Below, piece after piece: positions 7,701 through 15,606 of a DNA stretch of 33,628 bases (positions are counted from its first letter, which is position 1; every line of letters begins with the position of its first letter). The notes below the pieces were generated by a model. That model worked only from the letters and a program-made list of their open reading frames with translations, was not told the origin of the DNA and did no database searches. The position numbers and the translations under genes are program-made. This DNA comes from Acidobacteriota bacterium (lineage in GTDB: Bacteria; Acidobacteriota; Thermoanaerobaculia; Thermoanaerobaculales; Thermoanaerobaculaceae). Where the stretch lies: the NCBI GenBank assembly GCA_003158745.1, contig PMLC01000065.1, positions 64,269 through 97,896 on the forward strand, in the 5' to 3' direction.

Positions 7701-9712
7701 TCCCCCAGCGCCTGCGCCGCCAGCGTGATCACGTCCACGGTCTGCGCGCCCTCGATTCCGAGCTCCTTCTGCGCGTTCCCGACCATGACCGCGCAGAAGG
7801 GGCACGCGACCGCGACGTCGTTCGCGCCGGACTCCTGGAGCTGCCGCACCCGCGTCTGGTTGATGCGGTCCCCTAGCTTCTCCTCGAGCCACATCCTCCC
7901 GCCGCCCGCGCCGCAGCACATCGCCTTCTCCCGCGAGAGCGGCGCCTCCTTGAGCGCGAGGCCGGGGATCGCCTCGAGGATCCGCCGCGGCGCGTCGTAC
8001 TCGCGGTTGGTGCGGCCGAGGTAGCACGGGTCGTGATAGGTGAGGTCCCGCCGCAGTTCTGCAGTCAGTTTCAAGCGGCCGGAGGCCACAAGCTCCGCGA
8101 CGAACTGCGTGCCGTGGACGACCTTGTAATTCCCGGCGAAGTCGGGGTACTCGTGGGCGAGCGTGTTGAAGCAATGCGGGCAGTTGGTGACGATCTTCTT
8201 CACCCCGCGGCTGTTCAAGGTTTCGACGTTCGCGGCCGCAAGCACCTGGAACAGGTACTCGTTGCCCAGCCTGCGGGCCGCGTCCCCCGTGCACCTCTCC
8301 TCGGCGCCGAGCATGGCGAGCCTCACGCCCGCGGCTTGGAGCAGCTTGACCAGCGCCTGCGAGGTCCGCTTGCCGGCATCGTCGTACGAGCCGGCGCAAC
8401 CGACCCAGAAGAGGACCTCGAAATCTCCGCCCTCGGACGCGAGCGGCACGCCGAGCCCTTTTGCCCAGTCGCCTCGTGTCTCGCCGGAGAGCTGCCACGG
8501 GTTGCCGTTCACCTCCATCCCCCGGAATGCGGGCTCGGCCTCGGCGGGGAAGTCTGCCTTCTCGAGCACCAAGTGGCGGCGCATCTCGACGATTCTGTCA
8601 ACGTAGGAGATGAACAGCGGGCACGACTCCTCGCACCACCGGCATGTGGTGCACGCCCACACGACCTCGGGGTCGATCACGTCGCCGGCAAGCTCTCTGG
8701 TCGGCGTGCCCCGAGCCTCGCCAGGTGCCCGGAGGATCTCGCCCGCCGATGCGTTGAGATGGTCGCGCAAGCTGATGGTCAAGTTGCGGGGGATCAGCGG
8801 CTTCTTGGTGATCGTCGTAGGGCAGACCACGGTGCAGCGGCCGCACTCGGTGCAGGTGTACAGATCGAGGAGCTGCTTCCACGTCAGGTCCGTCACCTTG
8901 CCGGCACCGAGCGCGCTCGCCTCCTCGATGTTTTCGAGGTCCATCTTCGCGAGCCGGCCCGGCTCTCCCAAAGGGCGGAGCAGGACGTTCGGGAGCGAGG
9001 TGTAGACGTGGAAGTGCTTGGAGTACGGCAGGTAGTTTGCGAAGACGTAGAGAGCGCCCAGGTGAACCCACCAGGCGGCGGCGTAGAGGGTCCGCAGTGC
9101 CCCTACCGAGGTCCCGGCAAACCAGCCGCCGACGACCGCCGAAACCGGGGTCCAGGCCCACGGTCCGGGCGCTCCGCCACCGATGCGAGCGCCGTCGGCC
9201 ACCACGTCGCTCACCATCAGGGCGCTGATCAGCCCGAGGATCACCCAGGCGTCGGCGCTGTACTCGAGGCGCTCCGGTCTGGTGACCAGCCGCCGCCACG
9301 TCGCGATCGCGATGCCGATCAGCACGAGCACCGCGAATACGTCCTTGGTGAGCAGGTAGGCGTGCCCGACCGGGGTGTGAAGGAACGGCAGCTCCCATCC
9401 CCTGGTCAGACCCTCGACGACCATCGAGACCGACCGTATCGAGAAGACAAGGAAGCCCCAGAAAATCAACGCGTGCATGATCCCGGGGAGCGGCTCGAGG
9501 AACATGCGCCGCTGGCCCAGAAAAAAGACGAGGACGCCCCGCAGCCGCTCGTTCCAGCGGCCGAGCTCCACATCCTTGCGGCCGGCCAACAGAAGCGAGA
9601 GCTTCTGGGAGAGCGACCAGGCCACGCCCGCCACTGCGGCGATCGTCAGCAGCACGAACCAGAGCGTGTCCGAGCCGCCGAGAAAGCTCCCCGCCGTTGC
9701 GTGATGTGGCAT
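7649..9712 (-). CDS. FadF-like membrane Fe-S oxidoreductase (NarI-like / HdrD-like fusion)
   Basis: A 687-residue protein with about six N-terminal membrane helices (NarI-like region, roughly 1-250). Two [4Fe-4S] motifs follow (CTECGRCTVVCP and CTTCRWCEESCP), then two CCG domains (with CPHCFN and DPCYLGR, CCGAGGG, CPFC). This is the layout of the FadF/YwjF family, thought to pass electrons from acyl-CoA dehydrogenase/ETF to the quinone pool, which fits the nearby beta-oxidation genes. I set the start at ATG 9712 because it has GGAGGA upstream; the frame is open further back to 9775. The last 15-17 residues are encoded by a heptad repeat and are probably not part of the conserved fold. Confidence 0.88.
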   Translation of the reverse strand: MPHHATAGSFLGGSDTLWFVLLTIAAVAGVAWSLSQKLSLLLAGRKDVELGRWNERLRGVLVFFLGQRRMFLEPLPGIMHALIFWGFLVFSIRSVSMVVEGLTRGWELPFLHTPVGHAYLLTKDVFAVLVLIGIAIATWRRLVTRPERLEYSADAWVILGLISALMVSDVVADGARIGGGAPGPWAWTPVSAVVGGWFAGTSVGALRTLYAAAWWVHLGALYVFANYLPYSKHFHVYTSLPNVLLRPLGEPGRLAKMDLENIEEASALGAGKVTDLTWKQLLDLYTCTECGRCTVVCPTTITKKPLIPRNLTISLRDHLNASAGEILRAPGEARGTPTRELAGDVIDPEVVWACTTCRWCEESCPLFISYVDRIVEMRRHLVLEKADFPAEAEPAFRGMEVNGNPWQLSGETRGDWAKGLGVPLASEGGDFEVLFWVGCAGSYDDAGKRTSQALVKLLQAAGVRLAMLGAEERCTGDAARRLGNEYLFQVLAAANVETLNSRGVKKIVTNCPHCFNTLAHEYPDFAGNYKVVHGTQFVAELVASGRLKLTAELRRDLTYHDPCYLGRTNREYDAPRRILEAIPGLALKEAPLSREKAMCCGAGGGRMWLEEKLGDRINQTRVRQLQESGANDVAVACPFCAVMVGNAQKELGIEGAQTVDVITLAAQALGEDSSQPTADGRRPKVDS

Positions 9713-9786
9713 CGTGCGCGTCCTCCGGTCCGGCGAGCATTCTGCCACAACCCCCGCCACCGAGGCCGCCCGCACCTATCAGGGGC

Positions 9787-9795
9787 TGATACAAT
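9787..9795 (+). promoter_or_regulatory. candidate extended -10 promoter for the GNAT gene
   Basis: TGATACAAT fits the extended -10 form TGnTATAAT with one mismatch. No -35 box is visible. It lies in the 141-bp region between the divergent FadF-like and GNAT genes, about 60 bp before the GNAT start. Confidence 0.4.
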
Positions 9796-9853
9796 CGCAC
9801 CCCGTCAAACGGCTCGCCGGCGGTGCCATGGGGAGCCGACAGGAGGTCTTGAG

Positions 9854-10789
9854 ATGGTGGGGAAGGTCAAGGTGCAGCCGGTCTCACGGGTCGGCCTGGA
9901 GCCGCTCGTGGCAATGGCCGAGCAGCTGCGAGCCTCCCTGCCCGGCTGGGGAGACACGGCCCCGGTCGCCGCCAGGGGCCAGACTCCAAGCGACCTGGCG
10001 GTCGATCTCGGCCACCTGGCTCACCACGATGGCGACGGGTTCCTCGTCGCAAGCATAGGCGACGAGGTCGTCGGATTTGCCGCCAGCTTCGTCCGCTCGC
10101 GGCAGCTTACCGTCACCCAGCCCTGGCTGCTGCCCGAGTATCAGGACCAGGAAGTCGCCGACACGCTGGTGCGGCGCGCCATTGCGTACGGAGATCGGTC
10201 CGGGGCCACCGAGTGCGCGGCCCACATTCTCCACGATGCACCCTGGCAGGCCACCTTCTTCCGCTTCGGCTTGCGGCCACGAATGTCCTTCTATCGGCTC
10301 ATGCTCACGTCCGAGCAGGCCCGAACAACGGGGCGCGAACTCGCAAAGCTCCTCCCAGGCTCCGAGCTGAGCCGGGATGCCCTGAACCGGCGCGCCGGCG
10401 CCGCCGATCTTGAGCGCCTCGACCGGCTCGCCCGGGGAATGGTCCGACCAATGGACCACGAGTACTGGCTCGGTGAGCGGGGGCTTCACCTCGCCAAGGT
10501 CCGCGACGGTCAGCGGATCGCAGCGTACGCTTACGGCGGGGCTAGTGAGTGCGGCCCGGTGGCTGCCGCAACCGGCGAGGCAGCCCTTGCCGGCCTCGGC
10601 TGGGCTCTGCAGCTCGCTGCCGAGGGCGCCACAGCCGATGTTCAGGTCCTCGTGCCCTCGACGTTCGAGACGGCCCTCGAGAACCTGCTCGACGCCGGCG
10701 CCCGGTGCTTAGCAACCACCACCTGGATGACGCGCAACCCCGGCGCCACCCTCGAACGATACGTGCTGTCCTCCGTCACACTACCCTGA
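9854..10789 (+). CDS. GNAT family N-acetyltransferase, tandem domains
   Basis: A 311-residue cytoplasmic protein with two GNAT-like halves. The first (about 1-150) carries a recognisable acetyl-CoA domain ending in the segment around FFRFGLRPRMSFYRL. The second (about 170-311) contains RGMVRPMDHEYWL and ends with a predicted beta-alpha-beta like the C-terminus of tandem GNATs. One half is often degenerate in such proteins; here the pyrophosphate-binding Q/RxxGxG/A motif is not obvious in either half. The substrate is unknown. ATG at 9854 follows AGGAGG; the open frame continues far upstream antisense to the FadF-like gene, but that part is a shadow. It is convergent with rnr. Confidence 0.8.
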   Translation: MVGKVKVQPVSRVGLEPLVAMAEQLRASLPGWGDTAPVAARGQTPSDLAVDLGHLAHHDGDGFLVASIGDEVVGFAASFVRSRQLTVTQPWLLPEYQDQEVADTLVRRAIAYGDRSGATECAAHILHDAPWQATFFRFGLRPRMSFYRLMLTSEQARTTGRELAKLLPGSELSRDALNRRAGAADLERLDRLARGMVRPMDHEYWLGERGLHLAKVRDGQRIAAYAYGGASECGPVAAATGEAALAGLGWALQLAAEGATADVQVLVPSTFETALENLLDAGARCLATTTWMTRNPGATLERYVLSSVTLP

Positions 10790-10864
10790 CGGCGCGGGCT
10801 CTTTCGGTCCCGTCGGTGTCAGGGCCACCATCGACGCCTACTCGAAAATCGCTCGGATCCGGAG

Positions 10865-13111
10865 CTATCTGCGCCGCGTCCGACGCCCACCCGGCCGGGG
10901 GCGTGCCACCTTGCCCCGAGCCTTGGGCTCACTTTGAGGCTTCCCTTCCCTCGTGCCTGTGCGACGTGGTGCCTCGGGCGCCGCGAGGAGTGGCTCGAGG
11001 TTCACCTCCAGGAACTCCTCGTTGATCCCCTTGATGCGGACGCGAACGGCGTCGCCGAGGCGAATGACTCTCCCCTGCCGCTGCCCGATCAGGCGGTGCC
11101 CGGTCTCGTCGTAGCGGTAGAAGTCATCGTGGAGATCCGAGACGTGAACCAACCCTTCGACGAAGACCTGGTCGAGCTGCACGAACATGCCGAAGGCAAC
11201 CACCCCAGTAACGTGGCCCGAGAACTCCTCTCCCACGTGGGCCCGCATGAACTCGAGCTGCTTCCACTTGACGACCTGGCGCTCGGCCTCGTCGGCGCGC
11301 CGCTCGGTGAAGGAGCACTGCTGAGCAAGGTCCTCGAGGTCGGCCTGCGCGAAGGCAAGCTCGCGGCCCTGCAGCACGTGACCCGCCAACATCTCGCCGA
11401 GGAAGCGGTGAACGACGAGGTCCGGGTAGCGACGGATGGGCGACGTGAAGTGCAGGTAGAACTCCGTGGCGAGGGCGTAGTGACCCTTGCATTCGGGGTG
11501 GTATGCGGCCCGCGCCAGCGACCGCAGGACCAGGCTCTGGAGGAAGCGCTCCTCCGGCCTTCCGACGATGTCGGACAGCACCCGCTGCAGCTCCCGTGGG
11601 GGCAGCTCCTCGAGGTTTCCCCTCAGCTTGATGCCGAACTCGGCCAGCACCGCCTGCAGCTCGGCCAGCTTGCCAGCCGACGGGCGCTCGTGGATGCGGA
11701 AGAGCCCTGGCTGCCTTCCCCACACCAGCATGCGGGCCACGCAGTCGTTGGCCGTGACCATCAGTTCCTCGATGAGCCTGTGGGCGCGGTTGCGGGGGGC
11801 TGCCTGGACCCCCATCATGAAGCCTTCAGGGTCCAGCAGGATCTCCGGTTCGGGCAGGTCGAAATCGATCGAGCCGCGTTCGGTCCGACGGCGGCCAAGG
11901 CGCCGCGCCGCCTCGTCGAGCAGCTCCAGGGAACGCCGCACTCCAGCAGGCAGCTCCGGAGGCCACGAGCCCCGTTCCAGCCACTCGAAAACCTCCGTGT
12001 ATGTGCAGCGCCGGCGCGAGCGGAACACCGTCCGCTCGGCCCGGTAGCCCTCCACACCGCCGTCCGGGTTGACCAGGAAGCGAACGGAGAAGGCCAGCCG
12101 GTCCTGCTCCGGCACGAGCGAGCAAAGGTGGTTGGAGAGCTTTTCCGGCAGCATCGGCACGCAACGGCCGGGCAGGTAGACGCTGGTCCCCCGCTCTCGA
12201 GCCGCCGCGTCCAGTCCCGTGCCGGGCCGGACGTAATGCGACACGTCGGCGATGTGGACGAACACTTCGATCGCGCCGTCCGCGCCTTGAAGGGCCACGA
12301 CCGCATCGTCGAAATCCCGGGCCGTTTCCCCGTCGATTGTGACGGCGGGCTGGTCGCGGCGATCGGCCCGGCCCGTAAGGTCGCCCGGCAGGACTTCGTC
12401 CGCCAGAGCATCCGCATCACGGAGCGCCTCCGGAGGGAACTCCACCGGGATTGCCAGCTCGGCCAGGACAACCTCCTCGTCGACGCCGCTCTCTCCCTGC
12501 ACCCCGAGCGTCCGGACGAGCGTTCCCTCGATGGGTCCTTCTTCCGGGACCCCGCGCAACGCGACCTCAACGAACTCCCCGGCTCGCGGCGGCCGACCAG
12601 GCACCGGGTTGAGCAGCACCCTCATGTTGAGCCGTCGGGCGTATGGATCGACCCACGGCTGGACCGGATCGGGAACGTATCGCCCAACCAGCGTCGGCCT
12701 CCGGCGGCGCAGCACGCGTACGACCTCGCCGTGCTTCTCCGGGATCGGGCGCCCCATCTTCCTACGAACCCCAAGATGGACGAGGACCTGATCTCCATCC
12801 ATCGCCGTGCTGAGCTTCTCGGGAGGAACCACAATGTCGGGAAGATCGCGCTCGCCCTGGCGGACGATACCGAAGCCTCTCGACGTCAGCCTGATCTCCC
12901 CTGCGTAGAAGTCGGTGTACTCCAGCGCAACAACCCGGCCCTGACTGCGAGCGACCTCGCCGCGCTCCTCGGCCTCGGCAAGGAGCGCCGGTAGCTCGTC
13001 ACGGACCGGCTCTCGACCCCAAGTCCCGGCGAGCTTTCGCTCGAGCTGGGCAAGGGTCAGGCCGTTACCGCGCGCGCTCCTGACTTCGCCGACCACCTCC
13101 CTACGGTGCAT
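10865..13111 (-). CDS. rnr: ribonuclease R
   Basis: A 748-residue RNB-family 3'-5' exoribonuclease that degrades structured RNA and takes part in rRNA quality control. Domain order: an N-terminal helix-turn-helix-like region, cold-shock domains (about 60-230), the RNB catalytic domain (about 250-590) with the metal-binding TARDFDDA motif near 263-270 and the HIADVSHYV segment, then an S1 domain starting near residue 620 (FSGHVTGVVAFGMFV). It ends in a basic, arginine-rich tail typical of RNase R rather than RNase II. ATG at 13111 follows GGAGG. It is transcribed away from the tRNA-Leu gene. Confidence 0.95.
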   Translation of the reverse strand: MHRREVVGEVRSARGNGLTLAQLERKLAGTWGREPVRDELPALLAEAEERGEVARSQGRVVALEYTDFYAGEIRLTSRGFGIVRQGERDLPDIVVPPEKLSTAMDGDQVLVHLGVRRKMGRPIPEKHGEVVRVLRRRRPTLVGRYVPDPVQPWVDPYARRLNMRVLLNPVPGRPPRAGEFVEVALRGVPEEGPIEGTLVRTLGVQGESGVDEEVVLAELAIPVEFPPEALRDADALADEVLPGDLTGRADRRDQPAVTIDGETARDFDDAVVALQGADGAIEVFVHIADVSHYVRPGTGLDAAARERGTSVYLPGRCVPMLPEKLSNHLCSLVPEQDRLAFSVRFLVNPDGGVEGYRAERTVFRSRRRCTYTEVFEWLERGSWPPELPAGVRRSLELLDEAARRLGRRRTERGSIDFDLPEPEILLDPEGFMMGVQAAPRNRAHRLIEELMVTANDCVARMLVWGRQPGLFRIHERPSAGKLAELQAVLAEFGIKLRGNLEELPPRELQRVLSDIVGRPEERFLQSLVLRSLARAAYHPECKGHYALATEFYLHFTSPIRRYPDLVVHRFLGEMLAGHVLQGRELAFAQADLEDLAQQCSFTERRADEAERQVVKWKQLEFMRAHVGEEFSGHVTGVVAFGMFVQLDQVFVEGLVHVSDLHDDFYRYDETGHRLIGQRQGRVIRLGDAVRVRIKGINEEFLEVNLEPLLAAPEAPRRTGTREGKPQSEPKARGKVARPRPGGRRTRRR

Positions 13112-13146
13112 CGCTGCCTCCGAGGTTCGCCGCAGAATCGTTCACG

Positions 13147-13175
13147 TTGACAGTTTCCCGGCCCATCGGTAAACT
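13147..13175 (+). promoter_or_regulatory. sigma-70-type promoter of tRNA-Leu
   Basis: A perfect TTGACA (13147-13152), a 17-bp spacer and TAAACT (13170-13175). Transcription should start near 13182, a few bases before the mature 5' end at 13189. Confidence 0.75.
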
Positions 13176-13188
13176 CCCGGCGGCGCGT

Positions 13189-13275
13189 GCGAAAGTGGCG
13201 GAACTGGCAGACGCGCAAGGCTCAGGACCTTGTGAGGGCAACCTCATGGGGGTTCAAATCCCCCCTTTCGCACCA
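13189..13275 (+). tRNA. tRNA-Leu (anticodon CAG)
   Basis: A complete class II tRNA of 87 nt. The acceptor arm GCGAAAG pairs with CTTTCGC. The anticodon stem CAAGG/CCTTG encloses loop CTCAGGA with anticodon CAG at 13223-13225. It has a long variable arm (TGAGGGCAACCTCA) and a T arm GGGGG-TTCAAAT-CCCCC. Discriminator A is at 13272, and the CCA end is encoded at 13273-13275. It reads the CTG codon, abundant in this genome. Confidence 0.97.
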
Positions 13276-13351
13276 CTCACTCCCTGAATCCCGCGGACCC
13301 GAGTCTTGAAGCGACGGGCCGCACGGGGCCGCTCACCCGAGTCGGGAGCTT

Positions 13352-13705
13352 TCAAGGCGCCACGTCGCCCCGCACATAGCGAAGCGCGTCCTCGCGTTCC
13401 CAGTAGATTGGGAAGATCGTCTCCAGGCGGGTGAGCTTGAGCAGCGCCTCCAGACGATGGTGGGGGCGAAAAAGCGCCACGCGGCGGTTGGCACGGGTGA
13501 AGCGCTGTAGGTAACCGACCAGCTCCCCGATGCCGGTCGAGTCCACGTAGTCGATACGCGCGAAGTCGATCACCACGCCACCGGCCGTACTCTCGAAGAC
13601 GGTCTGCAGCTCGCGGGCGAACATCTCTGCAGACTCGCCCAGCTTGATGGTGCCCTCGACTTCGACGATCGTGACGCCATTCTCTTCGACCCGGCTCACC
13701 CTCAT
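13352..13705 (-). CDS. STAS-domain protein (anti-sigma factor antagonist-like)
   Basis: A 117-residue single-domain STAS protein of the SpoIIAA/RsbV type, which when dephosphorylated binds an anti-sigma kinase and frees a sigma factor. The phosphorylatable serine is present in DYVDSTGIGEL (S56 with the start used here). Two starts are possible: ATG 13729, with little ribosome-binding sequence, and ATG 13705, preceded by GGGGAG at 6-7 nt, which I prefer. It follows the hot-dog gene closely (stop TAG 13736-13734). No kinase (RsbW), phosphatase or sigma factor is in the window, so its partner is unknown; it could act on a lipid or ACP-linked process instead. Confidence 0.85.
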   Translation of the reverse strand: MRVSRVEENGVTIVEVEGTIKLGESAEMFARELQTVFESTAGGVVIDFARIDYVDSTGIGELVGYLQRFTRANRRVALFRPHHRLEALLKLTRLETIFPIYWEREDALRYVRGDVAP

Positions 13706-13733
13706 GGCTGGCTCCCCAAATTTCGCCATCGAC

Positions 13734-14117
13734 CTATGCCCTGACGGTCACATCCGCCACGGCGGCGACGCCTCCCCCGCGGGTCGCCCGGCACGCGTAG
13801 CGCCTCAGATCCCCGAACGCCCCGATCTCGCGTACTTCGACCTCAAGGCGGTCGCCTGCGGTGATTGGCTGGAAAACGCTGACCCCATCGAGACCCACGA
13901 GCCGCAGCGACGCCTGCTGGTCGGGTCGCACGACGAGGAGGATGGCCTGCGCCAAGGCCTCCGCAACGAGGCCGATCGGCCACGGGCCGGGCCCCGTCAT
14001 CATCCCTCCGGCGGTCCCCAGCACGATCGCGACCCTGCCACGATCGATCTCCTCGGTCCTCTCGACGAACCGGAAAGGGATTTGTTGCGGAAGCGGCTCA
14101 GGCGACCTCGCTGACAC
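13734..14117 (-). CDS. FabZ-like hot-dog fold protein lacking the catalytic histidine
   Basis: A 127-residue protein matching the 3-hydroxyacyl-ACP dehydratase (FabZ/FabA) fold: N-terminal PFRFVER, central helix VAEALAQA, then LDGVSVFQPITAGDRLEVEV. In FabZ the segment before the helix is GHFPxxPVMPGVL with the catalytic His; here it reads GGMMTGPGPWPIGL, shortened and without His. The helix glutamate is kept. It is therefore probably not a normal dehydratase; it could bind acyl-ACP or act as an altered thioester enzyme. The start is GTG 14117 inside the ACP gene (20-nt overlap), with AGGAG 5 nt upstream. Confidence 0.75.
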   Translation of the reverse strand: MSARSPEPLPQQIPFRFVERTEEIDRGRVAIVLGTAGGMMTGPGPWPIGLVAEALAQAILLVVRPDQQASLRLVGLDGVSVFQPITAGDRLEVEVREIGAFGDLRRYACRATRGGGVAAVADVTVRA

Positions 14118-14370
14118 CTTTGCTCCTCATGAACTCGACGAGGGAGTTGACGGACGCAAACGCCTTGGCGCCGACGTCCTCGTCCTGGATCCGGACGCCG
14201 AACGTTTTCTCGATGCCGATCACGAGTTCGAGCGCGTCGATGGAGTCCAACCCCAGACCATCGCCGAACAGTGGGGCCGCATCGTCGATGTCCTCCGGTT
14301 TCATCCCCTCGAGCTGCAGCCTGTCGATGATCAGCTGTTTGACCTTCGTGTGCAGCAAACTCTGGCTCAT
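14098..14370 (-). CDS. acyl carrier protein
   Basis: A 90-residue acidic ACP. The phosphopantetheine attachment motif is LDSIDALEL with S43. Length and predicted four-helix bundle are typical. The motif LDSI rather than the DSLD of housekeeping AcpP, and the partnership with an overlapping hot-dog gene, suggest a specialised ACP. No ketosynthase, phosphopantetheinyl transferase or AcpS lies nearby. ATG at 14370 has a somewhat distant GGGAAGGGG upstream. A 46-bp gap separates it from the glutaredoxin-like gene, the largest break between that gene and the rest of the run. Confidence 0.92.
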   Translation of the reverse strand: MSQSLLHTKVKQLIIDRLQLEGMKPEDIDDAAPLFGDGLGLDSIDALELVIGIEKTFGVRIQDEDVGAKAFASVNSLVEFMRSKGVSEVA

Positions 14371-14416
14371 TGCGCCCGGCCCCTTCCCGTCTCAAGTTTC
14401 AGTATAGCGGACGGCA

Positions 14417-14674
14417 TCAGCGAGCCCGCCTGGGCGGGGGTTGCAAACCGAGTTCGGCGAAGGAACTCGAGCGGCCCTGAAACCCCACGGAACACCGTTC
14501 GTGGTCGATGGTCACCGGCAGCCGCCGCTCCCAGGTCACGGCGACCACATCGGCGATGCGCCCGGGCATGCTGGACAGGTTGACGACCTCCAGCGACACT
14601 CGGCGTTTGGCCAGATCAGCGAGAAGAGCAGCGCAGTGAGGGCACCCGTCGGCCACGTAGACGGTGAGGGTCAC
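14417..14674 (-). CDS. glutaredoxin-like thioredoxin-fold protein
   Basis: An 85-residue protein with a redox motif CPHC (C11, C14) after the first strand LTVYVADG and a second half RRLPVTIDHE that fits the glutaredoxin cis-proline region (LPV). It is likely a small cytoplasmic dithiol oxidoreductase. The start is GTG 14674, giving a GTGA overlap with the end of era, with GGAGAGGAG just upstream; the frame continues upstream but that overlaps era. Such a small gene coupled behind era is uncommon; its target is unknown. Confidence 0.75.
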   Translation of the reverse strand: MTLTVYVADGCPHCAALLADLAKRRVSLEVVNLSSMPGRIADVVAVTWERRLPVTIDHERCSVGFQGRSSSFAELGLQPPPRRAR

Positions 14675-15606
14675 GACTCCTCTCCGTCGGCGACCGGCGC
14701 CTCCCAGGGCACTTCGACCGGTTCCAGCTCTGCGAGAAAGCCGGGGTCCTCTCGCCATCCTGGGCGCGCTTTGACACGCAGATCCAGATAGACCCTGGCA
14801 CCGAGGAGCGTCTCAATGCCGGCGCGGGCCGCGGTGCCTATATCCCGGATCATCGAACCGCGGCGACCCACGACGATCCCCTTTTGGCTCTCGCGGTCCA
14901 CGATGAGGTCCGCGAAAATGCGCAGCAGCGGCCCCGAGGACGTCTCTTCCTCCTGGAATGCGCGGATATGGACCGCGGATGTAAACGGCAGTTCCTGTTC
15001 GACCCGCTCCAAGAGAGCCTCCCGGATCAACTCGGCCACGAGGAAGCGCTCGCTCTGGGTGGTGACGAGCGAAGGATCGAGGAGCGGCGGGCCCTCCGGC
15101 AATAGCTCGAAGATCCGGTCCTTGAGATCCCCGAGCCCATCACCTCTTAGAGCCGAAACTGATATCACTCCCGCGTAGGATCGGCGAGACGTGTAGAACT
15201 CGAGCCGCTCCGCCAGGTGTTCGGGTGCGCCCGCAACGTCCATCTTGTTCGGAAGGAGGATCGTCGGCGCCTCGACCTCCTCCAGGAGCGCGACGACGAA
15301 GTCCTCGCCGCCGCCCGGGGCCTGGCTCGCATCGAAAAGCTGGAGCACGAGATCCACTTCGCCCAGGGTGTCACGCAACGCGTGCATCATCTGCACGTTC
15401 AGTCGGTGCAGTGGGCGGTGCACTCCGGGAAGATCGAAGATGACGGCCTGTCCGCGCTCCTCGGTGAGAACTCCGGTGATCCTGTGCCGCGTCGTCTGCG
15501 GCTTGTCGGAGACGATGGCCACCTTCTCGGCCAGCAGAGAATTCACGAGCGTGCTCTTCCCGGCATTCGGACGCCCGAGCAAGGCGACGGTCCCCGAGCG
15601 CGTCAT
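14671..15606 (-). CDS. era: GTPase Era
   Basis: A 311-residue essential GTPase that binds the 3' end of 16S rRNA during 30S maturation. G1 GRPNAGKS (11-18), the switch region TTRHRITG (38-45), G3 DLPG (58-61) and G4 NKMD (120-123) are present. The C-terminal KH domain carries IVVGRRGSMIRDIG. The start is ATG 15606, which overlaps the TGA of the CorC-like gene (ATGA); the open frame extends 29 codons further but that lies in CorC. YbeY, CorC and PhoH upstream form the usual ribosome-maturation neighbourhood. Confidence 0.96.
   Translation of the reverse strand: MTRSGTVALLGRPNAGKSTLVNSLLAEKVAIVSDKPQTTRHRITGVLTEERGQAVIFDLPGVHRPLHRLNVQMMHALRDTLGEVDLVLQLFDASQAPGGGEDFVVALLEEVEAPTILLPNKMDVAGAPEHLAERLEFYTSRRSYAGVISVSALRGDGLGDLKDRIFELLPEGPPLLDPSLVTTQSERFLVAELIREALLERVEQELPFTSAVHIRAFQEEETSSGPLLRIFADLIVDRESQKGIVVGRRGSMIRDIGTAARAGIETLLGARVYLDLRVKARPGWREDPGFLAELEPVEVPWEAPVADGEES

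Noticed and set aside
8033-9853. 607 codons open upstream of the GNAT start in the same frame
   Set aside because: Antisense to the FadF-like gene. The GNAT domain begins at ATG 9854, which has its own AGGAGG.
10934-12994. Plus-strand open frame of 686 codons
   Set aside because: Antisense shadow of rnr with no domain and no ribosome-binding site.
13276-13351. Rho-independent terminator after tRNA-Leu
   Set aside because: There is a direct repeat of ACCCGAGTC and GC-rich sequence, but no convincing stem followed by T residues.
14674-14758. Longer N-terminus of the glutaredoxin-like protein
   Set aside because: The extra 28 residues are arginine-rich and overlap era; GTG 14674 with GGAGAGGAG and the GTGA overlap is the better start.
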